NCBI RefSeq assembly: GCF_000739655.1
Contig: NZ_BATR01000184.1
Span: 1-64,000, forward strand
Direction: 5' to 3'
DNA: 64,000 bases
Origin: Verrucomicrobium sp. BvORR106
Lineage (GTDB): Bacteria > Verrucomicrobiota > Verrucomicrobiia > Verrucomicrobiales > Verrucomicrobiaceae
A program made the position numbers and the translations under genes. Positions 52,751-61,922 of the stretch are shown here, in pieces. Within the stretch, counting starts at the first letter, position 1, and each line of letters opens with the position of its first letter. The notes beneath the pieces were generated by a model. That model was not told the origin of the DNA. It did no database searches and saw nothing but the letters and a program-made list of their open reading frames with translations.

Positions 52751-53734
52751 ATGTCCACGACGATGAATGCCATCAACCCCGCCGAAAACCCGAAGGTCGA
52801 ACACCGCACACGTGAGTTCCTCAGAGCTCTCAATTCCGGCGGCGGCCCACCGATGGAAACCCTGACCCCAGCCCAGGCACGGAAGATCCTGGTGGACGCT
52901 CAGGCTTCGGTGTCTCTCGATCTGCCTGAGTGCTACATCGAAGCAAAGACCATCACTCAGGATGGGCTCAATGTGAGTCTGACCATTGTCCGTCCCGCAG
53001 GCAGCAGCGAAGTGCTGCCTGCTTTCATCTTCGTGCATGGCGGTGGCTGGGTTCTCGGCGACTTCCCCACCCACGAGCGCTTCGTCCGCGACCTGGTGGC
53101 CGACAGCGGCTGCACGGCGGTGTTTGTCAACTACACGCCTTCACCAGAGGCTCACTACCCCACCGCGATCAATGAGATCTATGCCGCGACCAAATGGGTC
53201 GCCGACCACGGCGAGGAAATCCGCGTTGACGGTCGCCGGTTGGCGATCGTGGGCAACAGTGTCGGCGGGAACATGACTGCGGCCATCGCTCTGAAGGCCA
53301 AGCTGGAAGGTGGACCGGAACTCAAGTGCCAGGTGATTCTCTGGCCGGTCACCGATGCAAACTTCGACACCGCATCGTACCACGAGTATGCAGAGGGCTA
53401 CTTTCTCTCGCGGGCGATGATGCAGTGGTTCTGGGACGCTTACATCCCCGATCCCGCACAGCGTCGTGAAATCTACGCCTCACCTCTCCAGGCGACGATT
53501 GAGCAACTGGCGGGGCTGCCTCCGACTCTGCTCCAGGTGGCTGGCAACGATGTGCTGCGTGATGAGGGGCTCGCCTACGCACAGAAGCTCGACGCTGCCC
53601 GTGTGGATGTCACCACGGTACGCTACGAGAACCTGATTCACGATTACGGGCTGCTTAATGTGGTCAGCCAGGTGCCCGCCGTGCGCCAGGCCCTGCATCA
53701 GGTGGCAGAGATGCTGAGGCAGCACTTGAAATAA
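52751..53734 (+). CDS. Alpha/beta hydrolase (HSL-like esterase)
   Basis: A 327-residue esterase of the hormone-sensitive-lipase family. The oxyanion motif is FVHGGGWVLGD, the nucleophile elbow GNSVGGNM (Ser), and the catalytic Asp and His lie near AGNDVLRDEG and NLIHDYG. It should hydrolyse short acyl esters. ATG at 52751; the upstream frame crosses the hairpin. It is fourth in the cassette. Confidence 0.9.
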   Translation: MSTTMNAINPAENPKVEHRTREFLRALNSGGGPPMETLTPAQARKILVDAQASVSLDLPECYIEAKTITQDGLNVSLTIVRPAGSSEVLPAFIFVHGGGWVLGDFPTHERFVRDLVADSGCTAVFVNYTPSPEAHYPTAINEIYAATKWVADHGEEIRVDGRRLAIVGNSVGGNMTAAIALKAKLEGGPELKCQVILWPVTDANFDTASYHEYAEGYFLSRAMMQWFWDAYIPDPAQRREIYASPLQATIEQLAGLPPTLLQVAGNDVLRDEGLAYAQKLDAARVDVTTVRYENLIHDYGLLNVVSQVPAVRQALHQVAEMLRQHLK

Positions 53735-53785
53735 GCGCCAGCATCGAAGCCACATGTTCAGTCATTCAATCCTAACAATATTTCC

Positions 53786-54535
53786 ATGAATCTTCTGACA
53801 GGAAAAGTCGCCATCGTCACCGGTGCCTCCAAAGGCATCGGCGCGGGCATTGCCAAAGCACTCGCTGCCGCAGGTGCCTCCGTGGTCGTCAACTACGCCT
53901 CCAGCCGGGCCGGGGCCGAGCGCGTGCTGGCGGAGCTCGCCGTTGCTGACTGCAAGGCCATCGCGGTCCAAGCCAGCGTCTCCGATCCCAAAGACGTCGA
54001 ACGGCTCTTTGCGGAAACCAAGGCTGCCTTTGGCCGGCTCGACATCCTTGTGAACAACGCGGGTGTCTTCAGGTTTGAGCCCTTCGAAGACATCTCGGTG
54101 GATGAGTTCCATCGAGAATTCTCCACCAACGTGCTGGGGCCAATTCTGACCCTTCAAGAGGCCATCAAGCAGTTCGGATTCGAAGGCGGGAGTGTGATCA
54201 ATCTGAGCTCACTGGCGGGCAGTCACTCCCTGCCGAATGGCATCCTGTACTCAGCCACAAAAGCAGCCGTGGAAAGCCTCACGCAGGGATTGTCAGCCGA
54301 GCTAGGAGCACGCGGCATCCGGGTCAATGCCATCGCGCCAGGCTACACTCGGAGCGAGGGAACGGAGGCCGAAGGGCTGCTCGGTGAGGAGAACATCAAA
54401 CACTACATTTCCCTGACGCCTCTCGGACGCTTGGGGGAACCGGAGGACATCGCCGCCGCCGCCGTTTTCCTGGCTTCCGATGCTTCTGCCTGGATCACGG
54501 GAGAGACCATCCGGGTTGGCGGCGGAGCCCGATAA
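53786..54535 (+). CDS. Short-chain dehydrogenase (FabG-like)
   Basis: A 249-residue classical SDR. It has AIVTGASKGIGAGIAKAL, NNAG in ILVNNAGVFRFEP, catalytic Ser in NLSSLAGSHS, YSATKAAVESL (Tyr/Lys) and VNAIAPGYTRSEG. The acidic-free turn after the Rossmann glycine motif (NYASSRAGAER) suggests NADP. It is last in the cassette and followed by a shared terminator. Confidence 0.9.
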   Translation: MNLLTGKVAIVTGASKGIGAGIAKALAAAGASVVVNYASSRAGAERVLAELAVADCKAIAVQASVSDPKDVERLFAETKAAFGRLDILVNNAGVFRFEPFEDISVDEFHREFSTNVLGPILTLQEAIKQFGFEGGSVINLSSLAGSHSLPNGILYSATKAAVESLTQGLSAELGARGIRVNAIAPGYTRSEGTEAEGLLGEENIKHYISLTPLGRLGEPEDIAAAAVFLASDASAWITGETIRVGGGAR

Positions 54536-54559
54536 ATGGCGTCGAAGGTTGGCAAAAAA

Positions 54560-54593
54560 AGAGCGTTGCGCCCAGTGAGGGCCGCAACGCTCT
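54560..54593. terminator. Bidirectional terminator between convergent operons
   Basis: The arms AGAGCGTTGCG (54560-54570) and CGCAACGCTCT (54583-54593) pair exactly. On the minus strand seven T residues follow (54554-54560 complement); on the plus strand TTGCTTTCTT follows. It serves the adaptor gene from the right and the SDR gene from the left. Confidence 0.88.
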
Positions 54594-54613
54594 TGCTTTC
54601 TTGGGGGACAGAA

Positions 54614-55843
54614 TTACCGCGCTGCAGTGGTTACTTCCGGCTTGGCGGGCGTCGCGGGCCGCACCGTGGCGCCCTGCAACAGGGAGTCAGGCGGGTTCAA
54701 GATCACACGGTCAGCGACCGTCACGCCGTCGAGGATCTCCACATTAGGACCGAAGTCACGCCCCAACTTGAGCGTGCGGAGTTCCACCTTGTTGTTTGCA
54801 TCAATGACGCCGGCCTGAATACCCTCAGCACGGAACAGCAGGGTGTTCGCAGGCAGCGTCAGCGCCACATTCTCCTGAGCGTGAGCCAGACGCACCCTGG
54901 CATAGCTGCCAGCGAGAATCTCGCCCTTGGAATTGTCGATCTCCAGCTCGGTCAGTAGCGTGCGGGAGGCCGCATCGATCGCACCAGCGGTGCGCACGAC
55001 TTTGGCTTCAAAGGTCCGCCCCTGGGCCTCAGGGAGAGCGATCTCCGCAATCTGCCCCAGCTTCACTGCGCGAGACTGGCTCTGGGGAACACGGATGTAA
55101 GCACGGAGGCGGTCCGTGCGAGCGAGACGGAACAGCTCATGGCTGCTGCCTGCACTTACGAGCTGGCCCACATCCACCTGCCGGGCGGTGATCGTCCCGG
55201 CGAACGGTGCCGTGATCTTGGAGAAGTCCACGAGCTGCTCCAGGCGCTGCACGCGGGCACGCTCGGCATTCACCGCCGCTGTCTTCAAGGTGAGGTCGGC
55301 GCGCTTCTCATCCACCTCCTGGATGCTCACCAAACGGGTTTCTGCCAGGGTGGCCCAGCGCTTGGCCGTGGTGTCGGCCAAGGCACGAGCAGCTTCAGCC
55401 TGCTGCAGCGTGGCGTGCGCCTCCGCCACCTCACGATCCAGTTCCGGCGTTTCCAGCTCTGCCAGCGGGTCACCGGCCTTCACCACTGCGCCCAGGTCCA
55501 CGGACCACTTCCGTACATAGCCGCTGGCGCGGGCATACACCGGTGTTTCGATCACGGGCTTGAGCTCTGCCGACAGGGTCAGAGAGTCCGGCACTTTGCC
55601 CGGGCCCGGAGCCACAGTATCGAAGGTGGGTGTGGCCAGTTCCTCAGTCTCAGCCGCCACGAGGGCGCGCTGCTGGAGGCGCGGCACCATGCCGAAATAG
55701 ACACCGGCCCCCACGAGGACGATGGTGCCAAGGAAATAAACTCCCAGGCGGGGTCGCCGGCCACCGGGCACGACGAGGATTTGAGGTTGAGGCGGGCTGG
55801 TCGCCGTGGGAACGCCTGGGGTGGCGGGAATGTCAGCATTCAT
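54614..55843 (-). CDS. RND efflux periplasmic adaptor
   Basis: A 409-residue membrane-fusion protein. A short cytoplasmic part is followed by an anchor helix (LGVYFLGTIVLVGAGVYFG), the first half of the lipoyl-like domain (PVYARASGYVRKWSVDLGAV), a helical hairpin (REVAEAHATLQQAEAARALA, ETRLVSIQEVDEKRADLTL) and the second lipoyl half (ITAPFAGTITARQVDVGQLV). Beta-barrel and membrane-proximal domains follow. It pairs with the pump gene 53 bases upstream. No TolC gene is seen here. Confidence 0.92.
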   Translation of the reverse strand: MNADIPATPGVPTATSPPQPQILVVPGGRRPRLGVYFLGTIVLVGAGVYFGMVPRLQQRALVAAETEELATPTFDTVAPGPGKVPDSLTLSAELKPVIETPVYARASGYVRKWSVDLGAVVKAGDPLAELETPELDREVAEAHATLQQAEAARALADTTAKRWATLAETRLVSIQEVDEKRADLTLKTAAVNAERARVQRLEQLVDFSKITAPFAGTITARQVDVGQLVSAGSSHELFRLARTDRLRAYIRVPQSQSRAVKLGQIAEIALPEAQGRTFEAKVVRTAGAIDAASRTLLTELEIDNSKGEILAGSYARVRLAHAQENVALTLPANTLLFRAEGIQAGVIDANNKVELRTLKLGRDFGPNVEILDGVTVADRVILNPPDSLLQGATVRPATPAKPEVTTAAR

Positions 55844-55896
55844 GGTCTGAAAAGAGAAACGGGGGTTTGATGAAAATACCTTACGATTGAAAGGGA

Positions 55897-58800
55897 TCAG
55901 GAAGCCGCGGTTTTCATGGCCGCCGCGGGAAGGGCCACATCGTCCTCATCCATCAGGAGCGGATCCAGCACCGCCACCTTCGGGCGATGCAGGAGGGAAA
56001 ACACCGCTGGCACGAAGAACAGCGTGGCCAGGGTGGCCAGCGTCAGACCGCCGATCACCGCACGGGCGAGCGGGGCGTTTTGCTCACCGCCCTCTCCGAT
56101 GCCCAAGCTCATAGGCACCATGCCGATGACCATGGCCAGGGCCGTCATGAGCACGGCACGGATACGGGTGCTGCCAGCATTGAAGGCAGCCTGGAGCGGC
56201 GAATTGCCCTGCAACACGTTGTCACGGGCGAAGCTCACAATGAGCACGGAGTTGGCCGTAGCCACCCCCAGACTCATGATGGCCCCCATGAGGGCGGGCA
56301 CGTTCAGCGTGGTCTGTGTGAGGAAAAGACCCCACACCACCCCTGCTATGGCGCCCACCAGGGCGGTGATGATGATGAAGGGGTCCACCCAGCTCTGGAA
56401 GTTCACCACCAGCAGCATGTAGATGAGCGCAATGGCCATGATCATGCCCATGCCCAGCCCGTGGAAACTGCTGCGCATCGTCTCGGCCTGGCCGCGCATC
56501 ATGATGTAGCTCCCCTTGGGAAGCTCATGTTGCATGCTGTCCACCAGCTTCTGCACATCCGCCACCACGCCGCCCAGGTCACGACCGCTCACGCCACCGA
56601 AGATGTCGATCACTGGCTGCACGTTGTAGTGCGAGATCACACCCGGGCCTTGACCGCGCTTCAGGGTGGCGAGGTTGGACAGGAGCTGCCCGTCCCCCTC
56701 ACCTGCCTGGCTGCGGCTTACAGGAATGGCTTCCAGATTGGCCAGGGAGTCCATCTCACGCTCCGGCGTTCTGGCATTGATGAGGTACTGGATTCCGTTC
56801 GTGGGGTTCAGCCAGTAAAGGGGCTGCACCTGACCGCTGCCGCTCAAGCTGAGCAGCACTGAGTTGGCCACATCGCGCTCCGTCAGGCCGATCTCCGCGG
56901 CCTTGTCGCGATCCACATCCACGGTGAACTGCGGCTGGTCAGCCGCCTGCTGCACACGCACATCCACCGCACCGGGAATGGCGCGAATCTTCTCCGCCAG
57001 ACGGGCTGCGATCTCGCGATTCGCCGTCTGGTTCCGGCCGTAGATCTGCACGTCAAACGGGGCTGGCAGACCGAAGTTCAGCGTCTGGCTCACGATGTCT
57101 GCTGGCAAGAAGTAGAAAGTCGTTCCAGGAAACTCCTTATTCAAACGCAGGCGCAGGCGGCGCACATGCTCCTCCGTGGGCTGGTGCCCGGGGTTGAGGG
57201 ACACGAGAACGTCCGCATCCCCCGTGCCATAAAGGCCGTTGTTGGAGTACGAAAGGCTGATGCCGGAGTTGGGAATGCCGATGTTGTCCAGGACGCCAGC
57301 AATCTCATGGGAAGGGATCTCCTTCCGGATCGTCTGCTCCACCGCATCCACCAGACGGGCGGTTTCCTCGATTCGCGTACCACTTCGGGCGCGCAGGTGC
57401 AGCTTGATCTGGCCGGCATCCACCTGCGGGAAGAAGTCCTGCCCGAGTTGCGGCACCAGGGTCAGCGAGCCTGCGGCCAGGGCGAGGAAGAGCATCACAA
57501 ACACCACACGCTTCTCCAGTACTGCCCCCAGCAGGCGCTGGTATCCGGCATGGAAACTGGAGAAAGCCCGCTCGAACCCGCGCTGAAATGCCACAAAGGG
57601 ACGCACCAGCAGGAAGGGCTTTTTGCCACCGGTGGCGGGTGCGTGACCATGGCTGCCGTCTTCCGGACCGTGATGCGGCACGTTCTTGTAGAACCATGCG
57701 ATCAAGGTGGGCACCAGGGTACGGGAGATGAAGTAGCTGGCCAGCATGGCGAAGACCACCGCCTCAGCCAGAGGCACGAAGAGATACCGCGCCACCCCGG
57801 TGAGGAAGAACATGGGCACGAACACGATACAAATACAGATGGTGGACACGAAGGCCGGCAGGGCAATTTCCTTGGACCCGTCCAGAATGGCCTGCACGAA
57901 GGATTTCCCCATGCTCATGTGTCGGTGCACGTTCTCGATCTCCACCGTGGCGTCATCCACCAGGATGCCCACCGCCAGGGCAAGACCTCCCAGCGTCATG
58001 AGGTTGATGGTCTCCCCCATGGCACTGAGAATGGCGATCGAAGCCAGCACAGACAGCGGGATGGACACCGCAATGATCACGGTGCTGCGCCATGAGCCCA
58101 GGAACAGAAGAATCATCAAGGCAGTGAGGGCGGCCGCAATGATGCCCTCATGCACCACGCCATTCACCGCCGCGCGCACGAACAGCGACTGGTCCGCAAA
58201 CTCTTCCACCTTCAGGTCTGCAGGCAGGCCAGACATGAGGCGGGGCAGCTCGCCCTTCACGCTATCCACCACCTGCAGGGTCGAGGCCATGCCGCTCTTC
58301 ATGATGGTGAGCAACACACCGCGCACGCCGTCTTTGCGCACCACGTTCTGTTGCGGTTGATAACCGTCCCGCACCTGGGCGACATCTCGCACGTAGATTG
58401 TCGCGCCGTTGACCGTTTTCACGGGCAGGTTGTTCAGCTCATCCAAGACACGCGGACTGCTGTTCACGCCCACGTTGTATTCCGTCTCTTTGATCTTGGC
58501 AGTACCGGCGGGCAGAATGAGATTCTGCGCGTCCATGGCGTTCACCACGTCACGGGCCGTGAGGTTCTTGGACTTCAGAGCCGTAAGGTCCAGGTCCACG
58601 GACACCACGCGCGTCTTGCCCCCATAGGGCCACGGGATCTGCGCCCCCTGTACACTGGCCAGTCCCACGCGGACCTGGTTCTGCGCCGTATCATAGATCT
58701 CCTGCTCGGACATCTTGTTGCTGGTAAACGCATACTGCAGGATCGGCACCGTGGAGGCGTTGTACCGGATCACCAGCGGTGGCGTCTGCCCCGGCGGCAT

Positions 58801-59157
58801 CTGCTTTAAGATCGTCTGCGCCACAGCCGTAAGCTGGGCCACCCCGGCATCCACGGAAGCACCTGGACGGAGGAACACCTTGATAATCCCTACCCCGTTA
58901 TAGGAGTTTGACTCAATGTGCTCGATGTCATTCACCGTCGCGCTCAGCGATCGCTCGTGAATGTAGAGAATGCGCTGCTCCACCTCCTGAGGGCTCAGTC
59001 CCGCATACTGCCAGATGATGGAGATCACCGGGATGTTGATGGACGGGAAGATGTCCGTAGGCGTCCGCACAAGGATCACCGGAGTGGACAAGAGGAGCAC
59101 CAATGCCAGCACGACAAAGGTGTAAGGGCGCCGAAGCGCGAGGCGGACAATCCACAT
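55897..59157 (-). CDS. RND efflux permease (HAE1-like)
   Basis: A 1086-residue inner-membrane proton/drug antiporter. It starts MWIVRLALRRPYTFVVLALV, continues RTPTDIFPSINIPVI, has the proton-relay DD in TM4 (ILVDDATVEIENVH), and the duplicated 12-helix layout with two large periplasmic loops. The C terminus ends in an acidic/Ala-rich tail. It reads leftwards with the pump gene first and the adaptor second, opposite to the commoner order. The divergent LysR gene is the likely regulator. Confidence 0.94.
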   Translation of the reverse strand: MWIVRLALRRPYTFVVLALVLLLSTPVILVRTPTDIFPSINIPVISIIWQYAGLSPQEVEQRILYIHERSLSATVNDIEHIESNSYNGVGIIKVFLRPGASVDAGVAQLTAVAQTILKQMPPGQTPPLVIRYNASTVPILQYAFTSNKMSEQEIYDTAQNQVRVGLASVQGAQIPWPYGGKTRVVSVDLDLTALKSKNLTARDVVNAMDAQNLILPAGTAKIKETEYNVGVNSSPRVLDELNNLPVKTVNGATIYVRDVAQVRDGYQPQQNVVRKDGVRGVLLTIMKSGMASTLQVVDSVKGELPRLMSGLPADLKVEEFADQSLFVRAAVNGVVHEGIIAAALTALMILLFLGSWRSTVIIAVSIPLSVLASIAILSAMGETINLMTLGGLALAVGILVDDATVEIENVHRHMSMGKSFVQAILDGSKEIALPAFVSTICICIVFVPMFFLTGVARYLFVPLAEAVVFAMLASYFISRTLVPTLIAWFYKNVPHHGPEDGSHGHAPATGGKKPFLLVRPFVAFQRGFERAFSSFHAGYQRLLGAVLEKRVVFVMLFLALAAGSLTLVPQLGQDFFPQVDAGQIKLHLRARSGTRIEETARLVDAVEQTIRKEIPSHEIAGVLDNIGIPNSGISLSYSNNGLYGTGDADVLVSLNPGHQPTEEHVRRLRLRLNKEFPGTTFYFLPADIVSQTLNFGLPAPFDVQIYGRNQTANREIAARLAEKIRAIPGAVDVRVQQAADQPQFTVDVDRDKAAEIGLTERDVANSVLLSLSGSGQVQPLYWLNPTNGIQYLINARTPEREMDSLANLEAIPVSRSQAGEGDGQLLSNLATLKRGQGPGVISHYNVQPVIDIFGGVSGRDLGGVVADVQKLVDSMQHELPKGSYIMMRGQAETMRSSFHGLGMGMIMAIALIYMLLVVNFQSWVDPFIIITALVGAIAGVVWGLFLTQTTLNVPALMGAIMSLGVATANSVLIVSFARDNVLQGNSPLQAAFNAGSTRIRAVLMTALAMVIGMVPMSLGIGEGGEQNAPLARAVIGGLTLATLATLFFVPAVFSLLHRPKVAVLDPLLMDEDDVALPAAAMKTAAS

Positions 59158-59261
59158 GGGGTTACCTTTCGATAATTATTGGGCGGGCAGATAACCGATT
59201 TGCGCGCATTTTCCCAATACAAGCTTGGTCCCGCACTGATAGGCCGCACGTATCAATGGCC

Positions 59262-60149
59262 ATGGAACTGCGACATCTTCGTTACTTCACCGCGGTGGCG
59301 GACACTTTGAACTTCCACCGGGCGGCGGAGATTCTTCATGTGGCACAGCCTGCGTTGAGTTCGCAGATCAAGTCTCTGGAGGAGGAACTTAACGTGCAAC
59401 TCTTCATCCGAAACACGCGCTCCGTCAATCTCACGCATGCAGGACGCGTCTTTCTTGAAGAAGCTCGCACGGTTCTTTCCGCTGCCAATCAGGCAGAGAA
59501 ACGGGCTCGCCATGCCGATCAAGGCTTGGTCGGCACGCTACGCGTGGGCATTATCGCGCCTACCGCCAACGCCTGGCTGGCCAAGATACTTCGTTGTTTC
59601 CATCAGAAGTTCCCAGGCGTACAGCTGTCCCTCTATGACCTCACCAGCACAGAGCAGATTCATCGTCTGCGCGCGGGGGAACTGGATGCGGGTCTGCTGC
59701 GACCACCGGTGGGTTTTGCGGAACTGGACTCGATGCATGTTGAGGAATCCAGCCAGATCCTGGCCATGCCTGCTGGCCATCGCTTGTCCCGCAAAGAGAA
59801 GCTGACCTGGGCCGACTTTGACGGCGAAGGGCTCGTGATGATGGACCCTCGGGTGCAGCACGGGTACTATGACTCGTTCCTTGCCGAGTGCGCCAAGGTG
59901 GGCGCCACGCCACGAGCCGTGCAATACGCTCACGACATCCAGACCAAGATGTGGCTCATCTCTGCAGGATTCGGCATCGCCCCCACCACGGCGACCCTGG
60001 CCCAGGTCAAACGCCCGGGCCTGATCTTCCGCCCGCTGCCCAAGGGTCTGCCCAAAGTGGAGACCGTGCTCGTTTGGCGGAAGCAGGATGAGTCACCCAT
60101 CCTGGCGAACTTCCGAGGTTGTTTCAAAGAACTTTCAACGGAGTCGTGA
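59262..60149 (+). CDS. LysR-family transcriptional regulator
   Basis: A 295-residue regulator. The winged helix-turn-helix is MELRHLRYFTAVADTLNFHR and continues AAEILHVAQPALSSQIKSLE and ELNVQLFIRNTRSVNLTHAG. The C-terminal effector domain has the expected LRVGIIAPTANAW start. It is divergent from the RND operon with about 100 bases between them, so it likely controls that operon and itself. ATG at 59262 is preferred to ATG at 59256; both are possible. Confidence 0.93.
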   Translation: MELRHLRYFTAVADTLNFHRAAEILHVAQPALSSQIKSLEEELNVQLFIRNTRSVNLTHAGRVFLEEARTVLSAANQAEKRARHADQGLVGTLRVGIIAPTANAWLAKILRCFHQKFPGVQLSLYDLTSTEQIHRLRAGELDAGLLRPPVGFAELDSMHVEESSQILAMPAGHRLSRKEKLTWADFDGEGLVMMDPRVQHGYYDSFLAECAKVGATPRAVQYAHDIQTKMWLISAGFGIAPTTATLAQVKRPGLIFRPLPKGLPKVETVLVWRKQDESPILANFRGCFKELSTES

Positions 60150-60410
60150 GGGGGCGGGGGACAGGGTGGGGAGATGGAGTGACGGAGGAATGAAACTCAA
60201 GATCAAAGGCACCGGCGCTCCCAGATCACCCAGCGCATCCAACACCTGATCCCGCGAAGCGGGATTTTGGAGTGCGTGCGGGAACCGCCGCTTTGGCACC
60301 CCTTGTGATTTCCTGTTACCCTTCGCTTTCCTGCAGCGTCACCGTTCCTTCCCCTTCGCTACCACCCCCAACCACCTGCCCCACACAGGACTCTCGAAAG
60401 CGGCGATTAT

Positions 60411-60534
60411 CGCCGCACTCCTGAAGAGGCTTCGCATCCAGGTGGTGGTCATCTGTCGCACAAGATACAGAGTATCAGCCTCCAGCTTCATGTGCGGCCC
60501 GCGGCCAATGCCCATTCCCCCTCTCCCACTCTAG
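60411..60534. repeat. Direct repeat copy 1
   Basis: Starts CGCCGCACTCCTGAAGAGGC and ends CCCACTCTAG. It matches 60674-60796 over its first 80-90 bases with few changes (for example CACAAGATACAG against CACAAGTTACAG) and again at the end, with one small indel. Spacing is 263 bases. Confidence 0.85.
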
Positions 60535-60537
60535 CGA

Positions 60538-60655
60538 TTCTGGCACCCCTTCAGGGTGCAAATTTTTGTGCAGCTTTCCAGGGGTGTCGCTACGCTCAAC
60601 CCCTGGCTACCCTCTGGCATGCCTTCGGCATGAGGAGACAATCGCGACAGCAATC
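60538..60655 (+). repeat. Intergenic palindromic repeat, plus orientation
   Basis: Carries TGGCACCCCTTCAGGGTGC, GGGGTGTCGCTACGCTC, CCCCTGGCTACCCTCTGG and GCATGCCTTCGGCATG. It forms the left arm of a large imperfect inverted repeat with 60800-60912. It also contains internal hairpins. Confidence 0.75.
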
Positions 60656-60673
60656 ATAGGAGAATGTGAAAGC

Positions 60674-60796
60674 CGCCGCACTCCTGAAGAGGCTTCGCAT
60701 CCAGGTGGTGGTCATCTGTCGCACAAGTTACAGAGTATCAGCCTCCAACTTCACGTGCGACCTCGTGGCGAAGCTCATCCCCCGCTCCCACTCTAG
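60674..60796. repeat. Direct repeat copy 2
   Basis: Second copy of 60411-60534, located between the two arms of the inverted repeat. Confidence 0.85.
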
Positions 60797-60799
60797 CCG

Positions 60800-60912
60800 T
60801 CATCTCCGCCATGCCGAAGGCATCTCAGAGGGTAGCCAGGGGCCGGGCGAGCTTGACGAGCCCTGCCCCTGGTATCTTTGATATTTCATTGCACCCTGAA
60901 GGGGTGCCAGAA
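60800..60912 (-). repeat. Intergenic palindromic repeat, minus orientation
   Basis: Carries CATGCCGAAGGCATC, GAGGGTAGCCAGGGG, CCCCTGGTATC and GCACCCTGAAGGGGTGCCAG, the reverse of the 60538-60655 copy. Confidence 0.75.
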
Positions 60913-60932
60913 AGCGCGCGCAACGCGTCAAA

Positions 60933-61805
60933 CTATTTCACCGCCCCGGCCACGGCACCTTGCAGTAACTCAGCGATCACCGCGTCCACGGACTTCTTCT
61001 GCTTGGCCGCATAGGCCTCCAGAGCTTCCATCTGCTTCAGGCTCAGCTTGGCCTTCGCGGTCACGGTCACGGCATCAGGAATGGTCTGCCAGCTTGCTTC
61101 TGCTTTGGCAAGATCGGCGCTGCTGATGCCCAAGCTCTTCAGCACTCCCTTGGCCATCATGAGATTGCCAAGGTGATTCATGTGCACGCCATCGGTGGTG
61201 ACGTTCACCTTGCCACCGCCAGGAGCCTCCTTGGACTGCGCTTCGATCATGTCAGCGTTGAGGTCTGCAACCGGCAGCTTGCGCTCCTTGGCCAGATCAC
61301 GAAGGAACTCGTTGTAAGCCTTGGCCTTGGTGTTGTTGGCATCATCCAGCTTGGGGCCGATGAGTGTGGAGGTGAGGATGACCACCTGGATACCAGCCTT
61401 CTGAGCGCGATCCACGATCTCCGTGATGTTCTTCTTGTACGCATCCAGTTCCACACCGCGGGGCCCGTGCCACACGTCATTCACACCGCAGCTCAGCGTC
61501 ATGACGTCCGGCTTCTTGCTAATCACGTCCTTGTCCAGACGGGCCAGCATATCGTTGGACTTGTGCCCGCTGATGCCTGCAGGGATGGCCACGATGTTGA
61601 TGCCTGCGGCCTTGAGCCCGCTTTCCACCAGACGCACATATCCGCCAGGGTGGCTGGCTCCACCCTGCGTGATGGAGTCACCGAGGAACGCGACCTTGGT
61701 GCCGGTCTTGACCAGTGGCGCATCGGCAGCCGACAGCGCAGTGACAGAGAAGGCCAGAGCGGCAACCGCCAGGGCAATTTGAGGGAACGAGTATTTCAAC
61801 TTCAT
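60933..61805 (-). CDS. Exported SGNH/GDSL hydrolase
   Basis: A 290-residue secreted esterase-type enzyme. A signal peptide (about 1-27, ALAFSVTALSAAD) is followed by block I FLGDSITQGG (Ser), the Gly block near IPAGISGHKSND, GVNDVW (Asn) and TDGVHMNHLG (Asp/His). The C-terminal 70 residues after the catalytic domain are helical and Lys-rich. Such enzymes in Verrucomicrobia often deacetylate polysaccharides (general knowledge; not shown here). ATG at 61805 is chosen. The adjacent large gene upstream may be cotranscribed. Confidence 0.9.
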   Translation of the reverse strand: MKLKYSFPQIALAVAALAFSVTALSAADAPLVKTGTKVAFLGDSITQGGASHPGGYVRLVESGLKAAGINIVAIPAGISGHKSNDMLARLDKDVISKKPDVMTLSCGVNDVWHGPRGVELDAYKKNITEIVDRAQKAGIQVVILTSTLIGPKLDDANNTKAKAYNEFLRDLAKERKLPVADLNADMIEAQSKEAPGGGKVNVTTDGVHMNHLGNLMMAKGVLKSLGISSADLAKAEASWQTIPDAVTVTAKAKLSLKQMEALEAYAAKQKKSVDAVIAELLQGAVAGAVK

Positions 61806-61922
61806 GATGAGGAGGTAGAGACGTGAGAATTGATTGAGCAGCAAAGCCAGCCTGGGAGCCAGCTTGATATTAACGCGCCGTTTCGATCAAAATTAGTGAT
61901 CGTCCCGGCCCGGACTTGCCCT

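Larger units (their letters stand above)
60150..60932. other. Repeat-rich gap without a credible gene
   Basis: No open frame here has a recognisable protein pattern. The stretch contains two nearly identical direct repeats (60411-60534 and 60674-60796), an inverted pair of about 110 bases (60538-60655 and 60800-60912) and another half-match near 60265-60302. Confidence 0.75.

Noticed and set aside
54536-54958. 140-codon plus-strand frame after the SDR
   Set aside because: It crosses the terminator and is antisense to the RND adaptor.
60411-60796. Possible CRISPR array
   Set aside because: There are only two repeat copies of more than 100 bases with one spacer, and no cas genes; they belong to the intergenic palindromic elements.
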